Shown piece by piece: positions 25,954 through 32,071 of a stretch of 64,000 nt of DNA. A program made the translations under genes and the position numbers. Under the pieces are notes generated by a model that did no database searches, had not been told where the DNA came from, and saw only the letters and a list, made by a program, of their open reading frames with translations. Source of the stretch: Flavobacterium sp. (GTDB lineage Bacteria; Bacteroidota; Bacteroidia; Flavobacteriales; Flavobacteriaceae); assembly GCF_004295795.1 (NCBI RefSeq), contig NZ_SEBR01000005.1, positions 62,001 to 126,000 of the forward strand, given 5' to 3'. The number at the start of each line of letters is the position of its first letter. Position 1 is the first letter of the stretch.

Positions 25954-26517
25954 ATGAAAAAGCTCGTCCTTTTCGCTTCCGGCGCGGGTTCGAACGTCGA
26001 AAATATCATTAAGTATTTTAAGGATAGATCCGACGTCACGATCGCGGCAGTCTTCACCAACAAACCCGATGCAGGCGTTGTCGACAAAGCGCAATTGTAT
26101 AACATTCCGGTGGTGATTTCGGCGAAACCTGATCTTGAAAACGGCAGTGCTTTTGCCGAAGTGAATCGGTTTTCGCCAGATCTGATCGTGTTGGCCGGCT
26201 TTTTACTCAAATTTCCGTCAGCTATCATTTCGGCCTATCCGAACAAGGTCGTCAACATCCATCCGGCGTTGCTTCCGAAATATGGCGGAAAAGGCATGTA
26301 CGGAATGAACGTCCACAAAGCGATTTTGGAAAATAACGAAGCCGAAACCGGAATTTCCATCCATTACGTGAACGAGCATTACGACGAAGGCGCGATCGTC
26401 TTCCAGGAAAAAGTTGACGTCTCCGATTGCGATTCGCCTGAACAGATTGCCGCGCGCGTCCGGAAATTGGAGCACGAACATTTTCCGTTGGTCATCGAAA
26501 AACTGCTGTTTTCGTGA
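25954..26517 (+). CDS. purN: Phosphoribosylglycinamide formyltransferase
   Basis: A 187-residue enzyme of purine synthesis transferring a formyl group from 10-formyltetrahydrofolate to GAR. Visible motifs: the N-terminal phosphate loop FASGAGSNVENI, NIHPALLPKYGGKGMYG with the catalytic Asn-His pair, and GISIHYVNEHYDEGAIVFQ with the catalytic Asp region. ATG 25954 (MKKLVLF) fits the family start; upstream in-frame codons add atypical residues. It heads a three-gene operon with DUF4348 and rnhA, joined by overlapping stops and starts. Confidence 0.95.
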   Translation: MKKLVLFASGAGSNVENIIKYFKDRSDVTIAAVFTNKPDAGVVDKAQLYNIPVVISAKPDLENGSAFAEVNRFSPDLIVLAGFLLKFPSAIISAYPNKVVNIHPALLPKYGGKGMYGMNVHKAILENNEAETGISIHYVNEHYDEGAIVFQEKVDVSDCDSPEQIAARVRKLEHEHFPLVIEKLLFS

Positions 26518-26978
26518 AATGTTTGCTTTTGATAGCGTCTGTTTTGATCTTCGGATGCGGTCGTAAACCGGATTCGAAAGTTTCTGTCGGAACGCTTGGC
26601 GATACTTCGGATATGTCCAAAAGTCAAACTTCAAATGGCGACGACTTCGACACTTTTTTCGTCAGGTTCGCCTCCGACAGCATTTTCCAGAAAAAACACG
26701 TGCTCTTCCCGCTCGAGAATTTTTATTCCGATGAAGATTTCCCGCTTGACATGATGGAAAACCCGATTTACGAGGAAGACTATGCGTTTGTGGATTTCTC
26801 GGGCGACAAATCGGCGAAAGCGTTACAATCGAATCCTTATAAGATCGAAGTTCAAAAAGAATCCGATAGCGTTTTTTACAGACAATTGGGAATCGGGAAT
26901 TACCGCAACATCACTTACACGTTCGCCCGCAATCGAAATTCGTGGCAATTAGTAGAAATCAAAGACCTGACCGATTGA
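26514..26978 (+). CDS. DUF4348 lipoprotein
   Basis: A 154-residue lipoprotein of unknown function. GTG 26514 is the start: it overlaps the purN stop (GTGA) and gives the lipoprotein signal MKCLLLIASVLIFGC. The ATG at 26518 is in another frame. The mature part has a Ser/Thr-rich linker, then the conserved DUF4348 core (DDFDTFFVRFASDSIFQKKH, FPLENF, and a C-terminal YTFARNRNSWQLVEI strand). The family fold is NTF2-like as far as I recall. The stop overlaps the rnhA ATG (TGATG). Confidence 0.85.
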   Translation: MKCLLLIASVLIFGCGRKPDSKVSVGTLGDTSDMSKSQTSNGDDFDTFFVRFASDSIFQKKHVLFPLENFYSDEDFPLDMMENPIYEEDYAFVDFSGDKSAKALQSNPYKIEVQKESDSVFYRQLGIGNYRNITYTFARNRNSWQLVEIKDLTD

Positions 26979-27454
26979 TGCACACAGTTCATTTATATAC
27001 CGATGGCGCGGCCAAAGGAAATCCCGGGCCTGGCGGATACGGCGTCGTACTGGAACTCGTCGGCACGCCTTACCGAAAAGAATTCTACGAAGGTTTTAGG
27101 CTTACGACCAATAACAGGATGGAACTTTTGGCGGTGATCGTCGGACTCGAGAAGTTGAAACAGCCCATGACGAAGGTTTTGGTGGTTTCCGATTCGAAGT
27201 ATGTGATCGATTCTGTCGTAAAGAATTGGGTTTTCGGATGGGAGAAAAAAGGTTTCGCGGGAAAGAAGAATCCTGATTTATGGAAGCGTTTCCTCAAGAT
27301 CTATCGGCAACATCAAGTCGATTTCAAATGGGTGAAAGGACATAACAATCATCCGCAGAATGAACGTTGCGACCAATTGGCGGTTATGGGAAGCCAGCTT
27401 GCCAATTTGAATATCGATGCTTTTTATGAGCGGGAAGAAGGTAAGATGCTCTGA
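26978..27454 (+). CDS. rnhA: Ribonuclease HI
   Basis: A 158-residue enzyme that degrades the RNA strand of RNA-DNA hybrids. The DEDD catalytic residues are in place: LYTDGAAKGNPGPGGYG, NRMELLAVIVGLEKL, VVSDSKYVIDSV and NERCDQLAV. The basic protrusion (WVFGWEKKGFAGKKNPDLW) and the KGHNNHP His loop are also present. ATG 26978 is set by the TGATG overlap with the preceding gene. No stem-loop terminator follows; the downstream 299 bases hold a palindromic repeat. Confidence 0.95.
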   Translation: MHTVHLYTDGAAKGNPGPGGYGVVLELVGTPYRKEFYEGFRLTTNNRMELLAVIVGLEKLKQPMTKVLVVSDSKYVIDSVVKNWVFGWEKKGFAGKKNPDLWKRFLKIYRQHQVDFKWVKGHNNHPQNERCDQLAVMGSQLANLNIDAFYEREEGKML

Positions 27455-27553
27455 TTTTTTATCTGAATATTCGGCGCGTTAAACCCTTTTTGAATTTTAA
27501 CAATTTTTACGGAAAATCTGTAATCGGTTTAGCTGCTGCTTCCTTACTTTTCT

Positions 27554-27602
27554 AACCCTGTCAGGGTTATAAACCCTGTCACTGTTTTAAACGGTGACAG
27601 GG
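27554..27602. repeat. REP-like double palindrome
   Basis: AACCCTGTCAGGGTT (27554-27568) is a near-perfect palindrome. It is followed by a 14-bp hairpin, CCCTGTCACTGTTT (27574-27587) with AAACGGTGACAGGG (27589-27602), with one wobble pair and almost no loop. CCCTGTCA/TGACAGGG palindromes of this type are, from memory, scattered between genes in many flavobacterial genomes. Confidence 0.65.
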
Positions 27603-27700
27603 TCAAATTCGGGAAATGCTAAAGTAACAGCTTTAAAATAGGGCGCATAAACATCTAAAATCCAGTTATTTATTTTTGCAAAACTTTACCAATTCGCCAC

Positions 27701-27732
27701 GTTGCAACTTTCTACATTATAAAGTATCTTTG
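27701..27732 (+). promoter_or_regulatory. Promoter of the PfkB kinase gene
   Basis: GTTG (27701-27704) and TATCTTTG (27725-27732) are separated by 20 bp, matching the Bacteroidota consensus with one deviation at -33. The ATG follows 21 bases later. Confidence 0.7.
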
Positions 27733-27753
27733 CGCCTTCAATTTACTACTTGA

Positions 27754-28680
27754 ATGAACAAACTACTCATTGTCGGCACCGTTGCTTTCGACGCAATCGA
27801 AACGCCTTTCGGGAAAACCGATAAAATTCTCGGTGGAGCCGCGACCTACATTGGTCTGTCCGCATCCCATTTCAACGTAAAATCCGCAATCGTTTCTGTC
27901 GTGGGCGAAGATTTCCCACAGGAATATCTCGATTTGCTCACCAAGAGAAACATCGACATTTCGGCGATCGAAGTCGTGAAAGGTGGAAAAACCTTCTTTT
28001 GGGCGGGAAAATACCACAACGACCTGAATTCGCGCGACACTTTGGTGACCGAACTCAATGTCTTGGCCGATTTCCAACCGAAAGTTCCGCAGGATTTCAA
28101 AAACGCCGAAGTGGTAATGCTAGGAAACCTGCATCCGCTTGTTCAGACAAGTGTTTTGGATCAGATGGAAACCACGCCAAAGTTGGTCGTTCTCGACACG
28201 ATGAACTTCTGGATGGATTGCGCCCTGCCAGAATTGATGGACGTCATCAAGCGAGTAGACGTAATCACGATCAACGACGAGGAAGCGCGCCAATTGTCAG
28301 GCGAGTATTCGCTTGTGAAAGCCGCTGCGAAAATCCACCAAATGGGTCCGAAATATGTCGTGATCAAAAAAGGGGAACACGGCGCGTTGATTTTCCATGG
28401 AAAGGAAGTTTTCTTCGCTCCGGCCTTGCCGCTTGAGGAAGTTTTCGATCCGACGGGAGCCGGAGACACATTCGCCGGAGGTTTTTCTGGTTATTTGGCC
28501 CAAAGCGAGAACATCTCGTTTGACAACATGAAAAATGCGATCATATACGGTTCGAACCTGGCTTCGTTCTGCGTCGAGAAATTCGGCACCGAGCGAATGG
28601 AAGCGCTTGAAAAAGACGAGGTTGTAGCACGCCTCAAACAGTTCAGGGCGCTTACGCAGTTCGACATCGCTTTGCAATAA
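27754..28680 (+). CDS. PfkB/ribokinase family sugar or nucleoside kinase
   Basis: A 308-residue cytoplasmic kinase. The N-terminal GTVAFDAIETPFGKTDKILGGAATY matches the PfkB substrate-binding start. The C-terminal signature DPTGAGDTFAGGFSGYLA carries the catalytic Asp and anion hole. The middle includes NDEEARQLSGEYS and VVIKKGEHGALI. The substrate is not determinable; adenosine, ribose or another pentose derivative are all plausible. A gene of this family next to the long amidophosphoribosyltransferase is an arrangement I associate with flavobacteria, suggesting a nucleoside-linked role. It has its own promoter and a terminator 10 bases after the stop. Confidence 0.88.
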   Translation: MNKLLIVGTVAFDAIETPFGKTDKILGGAATYIGLSASHFNVKSAIVSVVGEDFPQEYLDLLTKRNIDISAIEVVKGGKTFFWAGKYHNDLNSRDTLVTELNVLADFQPKVPQDFKNAEVVMLGNLHPLVQTSVLDQMETTPKLVVLDTMNFWMDCALPELMDVIKRVDVITINDEEARQLSGEYSLVKAAAKIHQMGPKYVVIKKGEHGALIFHGKEVFFAPALPLEEVFDPTGAGDTFAGGFSGYLAQSENISFDNMKNAIIYGSNLASFCVEKFGTERMEALEKDEVVARLKQFRALTQFDIALQ

Positions 28681-28689
28681 AGAAGAAGT

Positions 28690-28713
28690 ACGCCTCGGAA
28701 ACGGGGCGTTTTT
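28690..28713 (+). terminator. Terminator of the PfkB kinase gene
   Basis: ACGCCTCG (28690-28697) pairs with CGGGGCGT (28702-28709) using one U-G wobble, around a GAAA tetraloop, followed by a T-run. Confidence 0.85.
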
Positions 28714-28721
28714 GTTTTGTC

Positions 28722-28752
28722 GGAAATCCGAATGAGAATCAGGAAATCCGAA
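28722..28752 (+). repeat. Direct repeat upstream of the amidophosphoribosyltransferase gene
   Basis: GGAAATCCGAA occurs at 28722-28732 and again, identical, at 28742-28752. The 20-bp period places the copies on the same face of the helix. Each copy contains the half-symmetry GGAAATCC. A protein-binding site is possible; nothing else supports it. Confidence 0.4.
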
Positions 28753-28812
28753 AAAAATAAGGTTACTTACTGAATCACAATTATATCCGTCAAGCGGAAA
28801 AGACACACAACC

Positions 28813-30711
28813 ATGAGCGATAAACTCAACCACGAATGCGGAATTGCTTTCCTTCGACTGAAAAAGCCGCTGGAATTCTACAAAGAGAAGTACGGATCGG
28901 CTTTCTACGGCATACAGAAAATGTACCTGCTGATGGAAAAGCAGCACAACCGCGGACAAGACGGCGCCGGGTTCGCCAGTATCAAACTCGACCTGCAACC
29001 GGGCGAGCGCTACATAAGCCGCGTGCGTTCGAACGCCCAACAACCTATCGCAGACATTTTCGACCAGATCAACGGACGCATCAATTCGGAACTCGAATTG
29101 CATCCGGAATGGAACGACGATACAGAAGCGCTCAAAAAAAACGTGCCTTATATAGGTGAAGTTTTCCTCGGACACGTGCGTTACGGAACTTTCGGGAAGA
29201 ACAGCATCGAGAGCGTGCATCCGTTTTTGCGTCAGAACAACTGGATGCACAGAAATCTTATAGTCGCCGGAAACTTCAATCTTACCAACGTAACCCAATT
29301 GTTCAACAGCCTGATCGAACTCGGACAACATCCCAAAGAAATGGCCGACACGGTTACGGTCATGGAAAAAATAGGGCATTTTCTCGACGATGAGGTTACA
29401 GATTTGTACCAGGAATGCAAGGAAGAAGGATTGACCAAACGGGAAGCTTCGCCAGTTATCGCCGAAAGACTCAACGTCGCCAGAATCCTCAAACGCGCCT
29501 CGAAGGGTTGGGACGGCGGTTATGCGATGGCCGGACTTTTTGGCCACGGAGACGCTTTCGTTTTGCGCGATCCGGCGGGCATTCGACCGGCTTATTTCTA
29601 CGAGGATGACGAAATCGTGGTCGTAGCTTCGGAAAGACCTGTCATTCAAACGGTTTTCAACGTCGATGCCGAAGACGTTCAGGAATTGACTCCGGGAAGT
29701 GCGCTCATCGTCAAAAAAGACGGGTCGGTTTCCCAGCAGGAAATTTTGCCGCGACTTCCGTACAAAGCTTGTTCTTTCGAGCGAATCTATTTTTCACGTG
29801 GTTCCGATGTGGAAATCTACCAGGAAAGAAAAGAACTAGGCCGACTCGTGCTACCGCAAGTGCTCGAAGCCATCGACAAAGACACAGACAACACGGTTTT
29901 CAGTTATATCCCAAATACGGCAGAAACCTCGTTTTTCGGCTTGACCGAAGCGGCGCGCGATTTTCTGAACAAGCGCAAGAACCAACACATTCTGGATCAT
30001 CGCCACACGTTGACCGAAGAAACCTTGGCCGAATTGCTGTCGGTGAAAATCCGGATGGAGAAAATCGCGATCAAAGACGCCAAACTGCGCACTTTCATTA
30101 CCGAAGACAGCAGTCGTGACGATCTTGTCGCCCACGTTTATGACGTGACTTACGGCGTGGTAAAACCGACTGATAACCTCGTGATCATCGATGATTCGAT
30201 TGTTCGAGGTACGACGCTGAAAATGAGTATCATAAAGATGATGGATCGCCTCAAACCGAAAAGTATCGTGATCGTGTCGTCGGCGCCTCAAATCCGTTAC
30301 CCTGATTGTTACGGTATAGATATGGCGAAATTAGAAGGTTTGGTTGCGTTCAAGGCCGCACTCGAATTGATTAAGGAACGCGATTTGTACCACATCATCG
30401 AAGACGTTTACAAACGATGCAAAGCTCAGGAAAACCTTCCCGACGACGAGGTCGTGAATCACGTGGTCGATATCTACAAACCGTTCGCAGATCAGGAAAT
30501 ATCAGACAAAATTGCAGAAATGTTGCATTCCGAAGGCATAAAAGCCGAAGTGAAAATCATTTTCCAAACGGTAGAGAATCTACACAAAGCGTGTCCGAAA
30601 AATTTGGGCGATTGGTACTTCACCGGAGATTATCCAACGCCTGGCGGAAACCGTGTTGTCAACAAAGCCTTCATGAATTTTTACGAAGGAAAGGATGCAA
30701 GAGCGTACTAA
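28813..30711 (+). CDS. Long-form amidophosphoribosyltransferase (class II glutamine amidotransferase)
   Basis: A 632-residue protein with the PurF architecture. The N-terminal Ntn glutaminase has the nucleophile Cys9 exposed after removal of an 8-residue propeptide (MSDKLNHE, then CGIAF). GHVRYGTFG and a phosphoribosyltransferase domain with the PRPP loop LVIIDDSIVRGTTLKMS follow. It is about 130 residues longer than E. coli PurF. The extra length lies in the glutaminase insert near residues 75-115 and in a C-terminal extension (about 520-632). It may be the PurF of purine synthesis or a paralogue with related chemistry, so I leave the symbol empty. Confidence 0.88.
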   Translation: MSDKLNHECGIAFLRLKKPLEFYKEKYGSAFYGIQKMYLLMEKQHNRGQDGAGFASIKLDLQPGERYISRVRSNAQQPIADIFDQINGRINSELELHPEWNDDTEALKKNVPYIGEVFLGHVRYGTFGKNSIESVHPFLRQNNWMHRNLIVAGNFNLTNVTQLFNSLIELGQHPKEMADTVTVMEKIGHFLDDEVTDLYQECKEEGLTKREASPVIAERLNVARILKRASKGWDGGYAMAGLFGHGDAFVLRDPAGIRPAYFYEDDEIVVVASERPVIQTVFNVDAEDVQELTPGSALIVKKDGSVSQQEILPRLPYKACSFERIYFSRGSDVEIYQERKELGRLVLPQVLEAIDKDTDNTVFSYIPNTAETSFFGLTEAARDFLNKRKNQHILDHRHTLTEETLAELLSVKIRMEKIAIKDAKLRTFITEDSSRDDLVAHVYDVTYGVVKPTDNLVIIDDSIVRGTTLKMSIIKMMDRLKPKSIVIVSSAPQIRYPDCYGIDMAKLEGLVAFKAALELIKERDLYHIIEDVYKRCKAQENLPDDEVVNHVVDIYKPFADQEISDKIAEMLHSEGIKAEVKIIFQTVENLHKACPKNLGDWYFTGDYPTPGGNRVVNKAFMNFYEGKDARAY

Positions 30712-30763
30712 ATCGATGTAAAACATGCACTTCATCGATTATTATTGTATTTCAACTAATTTT

Positions 30764-30795
30764 TTTGTCAACACATTATCAGCAATATACATTTG
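30764..30795 (+). promoter_or_regulatory. Consensus promoter with no ORF behind it
   Basis: TTTG (30764-30767), 20 bp, then TACATTTG (30788-30795): an exact match to both Bacteroidota promoter elements. It points to the hairpin pair at 30800-30870. The next + strand gene is more than 1.2 kb away, past a terminator. Confidence 0.6.
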
Positions 30796-30799
30796 GATC

Positions 30800-30870
30800 A
30801 CCATAGCATTAGTAGGTTAAGTTTATGGTAGATTTGGGGCAAAAAGGGTGAAAGAAATTTCACCTTTTTT
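30800..30870 (+). ncRNA. Candidate small RNA between the amidotransferase and sod genes
   Basis: Expected transcript of about 70 bases from the promoter at 30764-30795. It would begin with a hairpin ACCATA (30800-30805) with TATGGT (30824-30829) and end in the intrinsic terminator at 30844-30870. The only internal ATG opens an 8-codon frame. No known RNA family was recognised with confidence. The alternative is that the hairpin simply terminates the upstream gene and the promoter match is chance. Confidence 0.4.
30844..30870 (+). terminator. Intrinsic terminator
   Basis: AAGGGTGAAA (30844-30853), GAAA tetraloop, TTTCACCTTT (30858-30867) with one G-U pair, followed by T residues. It serves the upstream amidotransferase transcript, the candidate small RNA, or both. 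Confidence 0.8.
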
Positions 30871-30900
30871 ATTTTACAGAAGTTACAAATAGTATATAAA

Positions 30901-30932
30901 AAAACGGCCGAAGCAATTACTTCGGCCGTTTT
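30901..30932. terminator. Terminator of the superoxide dismutase gene
   Basis: A perfect 13-bp stem, AAAACGGCCGAAG (30901-30913) with CTTCGGCCGTTTT (30920-30932), 6-base loop, flanked by an A-run. It lies 20 bases after the minus-strand stop and can act in both directions. Confidence 0.88.
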
Positions 30933-30951
30933 GCATTTGTGTCTGTAAACC

Positions 30952-31575
30952 TTACGGCTTGTCAGCGTTCTTTTCTGTAGCGTAACGTCTTGAAACCTCT
31001 GTCCAGTTTATCACGTTGAAGAAAGCCTCGATGTAATCCGGACGACGGTTTTGGTAATTCAGGTAGTAAGCGTGTTCCCAAACGTCCATTCCCAAGATCG
31101 GAGTTCCGCCGCAGCCCACTTCCGGCATCAACGGATTGTCTTGGTTCGGCGTTCCGCAAACTTCAAGCTTTCCGCCAGGCTGAACACAAAGCCACGCCCA
31201 ACCAGAACCGAATTGCGTCGCTCCGGCCTTTGCGAATTTTGCCTTGAACTCGTCAAACGAACCAAAATCGCGATCGATCGCCGATGCCAGTTCACCTGTC
31301 GGTTTTCCACCTCCGTTTGGAGCCATTACCGCCCAAAACAGATTGTGGTTATAGAAACCGCCGCCGTTGTTGCGAACCGCCGCGTTTTTCTTGTCAAGGT
31401 TGATCAGGATGTTTTCTATGGTTTTGCCTTCCATGTCAGTTCCCTGAATGGCCGCGTTCAAATTCGTCGTGTAGGCTTGATGGTGTTTCGTATGGTGAAT
31501 TTCCATGGTGCGCGCGTCAATGTGAGGTTCGAGCGCATCATAGGCATACGGCAATTTTGGTAATTCGAATGCCAT
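30952..31575 (-). CDS. sodA: Superoxide dismutase, Mn/Fe type
   Basis: A 207-residue cytoplasmic enzyme that dismutates superoxide. The four metal ligands are His27, His77, Asp164 and His168 ([19 protein letters not shown]). GGGFYNH before His77 and the Gln of NQDNPLM resemble the Mn-type or cambialistic branch more than strict Fe-SOD; metal choice cannot be settled from sequence. There is no signal peptide. It stands alone with its own -7 element upstream and terminator downstream. Confidence 0.93.
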   Translation of the reverse strand: MAFELPKLPYAYDALEPHIDARTMEIHHTKHHQAYTTNLNAAIQGTDMEGKTIENILINLDKKNAAVRNNGGGFYNHNLFWAVMAPNGGGKPTGELASAIDRDFGSFDEFKAKFAKAGATQFGSGWAWLCVQPGGKLEVCGTPNQDNPLMPEVGCGGTPILGMDVWEHAYYLNYQNRRPDYIEAFFNVINWTEVSRRYATEKNADKP

Positions 31576-31612
31576 AATTTCTATTTGTTAAGTGGTTTAT
31601 AAAAAGTCAATT

Positions 31613-31620
31613 CAAATTTA
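31613..31620 (-). promoter_or_regulatory. -7 element of the superoxide dismutase gene
   Basis: On the minus strand TAAATTTG matches TAnnTTTG exactly, 37 bases before the ATG. No clear -33 element. Confidence 0.5.
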
Positions 31621-31708
31621 TAGATTTAACTTTGTAATTGAAACCCTGCGTCCGTTATAATTTATTTAAAAACCGATAGCTGTTTTTCAGATTAGTATTT
31701 TTTTTGGA

Positions 31709-31851
31709 AGCGAATCCGGCTTCCCGCTGCTAGCTTTCACAAAAAACGCGGTTTTGCCGACCGCGCTCCAGGAGCTTCCTACGGTCGCTCTGTATCGCGG
31801 GGCAAAAGGCGCGTTTTTCAGTGAAAGGCTATCCGCTTGTATCCGGGCTAG
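31709..31851. repeat. Nested inverted-repeat element, non-coding
   Basis: Outer arms TAGC, CTTTCAC, AAAAA, ACGCG and GTTTTGCC (31731-31758) pair in order with GGCAAAA, CGCGT, TTTTT, GTGAAAG and GCTA (31801-31831). Inside, CGACCG (31758-31763) pairs with CGGTCG (31782-31787) and encloses GCTCCAGGAGC. ATCCGG occurs at both outer ends. This matches my memory of a dispersed flavobacterial intergenic repeat. No transposase ORF is present, so it is a non-autonomous repeat or REP-type element. Confidence 0.7.
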
Positions 31852-31860
31852 GCAATCGCT

Positions 31861-31896
31861 CAACATTCAACATTCGTTTTTCAACATTCAACATTC
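31861..31896. repeat. Duplicated CAACATTCAACATTC
   Basis: The 15-mer CAACATTCAACATTC, itself a tandem 7/8-mer duplication, occurs at 31861-31875 and 31882-31896, separated by a short T-rich spacer. Confidence 0.75.
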
Positions 31897-31973
31897 AAAA
31901 AACTTCAGCATTTAAACTTGAAAATAAATCGGATAAAAACTTTACAATTTCCAGTCTGAAGTAAGTTGCTAAT

Positions 31974-32064
31974 AATGAATAACGAACAACGAGTAACGAG
32001 TAACGAACAACGAATAACGAACAACGAACAACGAACAACGAATAACGAATAACGAATAACGAAG
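31974..32064. repeat. Heptanucleotide tandem array upstream of addA
   Basis: Twelve consecutive 7-base units of the form AACGAAY/AACGAGT fill 31981-32064 (last unit AACGAAG), preceded by a degenerate unit at 31974-31980. Variants are confined to unit positions 6 and 7. The array ends 7 bases before the addA start codon, so it forms the entire proximal 5' leader. Confidence 0.9.
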
Positions 32065-32071
32065 TTTGTAT

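Larger units (their letters stand above)
27455..27753 (+). other. Intergenic region rnhA to PfkB gene
   Basis: No convincing ORF lies in these 299 bases. From left to right they hold an AT-rich stretch, the REP-like palindromes at 27554-27602, an isolated -7-like TATTTTTG at 27671-27678 without a -33 element, and the PfkB promoter at 27701-27732. Confidence 0.7.
31576..32071. other. Gene-free repeat-rich region between sod and addA
   Basis: No coding frame of credible composition lies in these 496 bases. They hold the sod promoter element (31613-31620), a structured inverted-repeat element (31709-31851), a duplicated 15-mer (31861-31896) and a 7-bp tandem array (31974-32064) that ends 7 bases before the addA ATG. 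No plain consensus promoter for addA is visible. Confidence 0.8.

Noticed and set aside
27671..27678. Second promoter for the PfkB gene (TATTTTTG)
   Set aside because: No -33 element at the right distance, and a better promoter lies nearer to the gene.
28297..29649. Minus-strand open frame (450 codons) opposite the amidophosphoribosyltransferase and PfkB genes
   Set aside because: Spans two real genes and their intergenic terminator, and its composition is that of a codon shadow.
31709..31851. Insertion sequence or prophage remnant
   Set aside because: No transposase or integrase fragment is present in any frame, and flanking target-site duplications could not be recognised; classed as a non-coding repeat.
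31974..32064. Possible CRISPR array
   Set aside because: The units are 7 bases long and contiguous with no spacers, and there is no cas gene. It is a simple tandem array.
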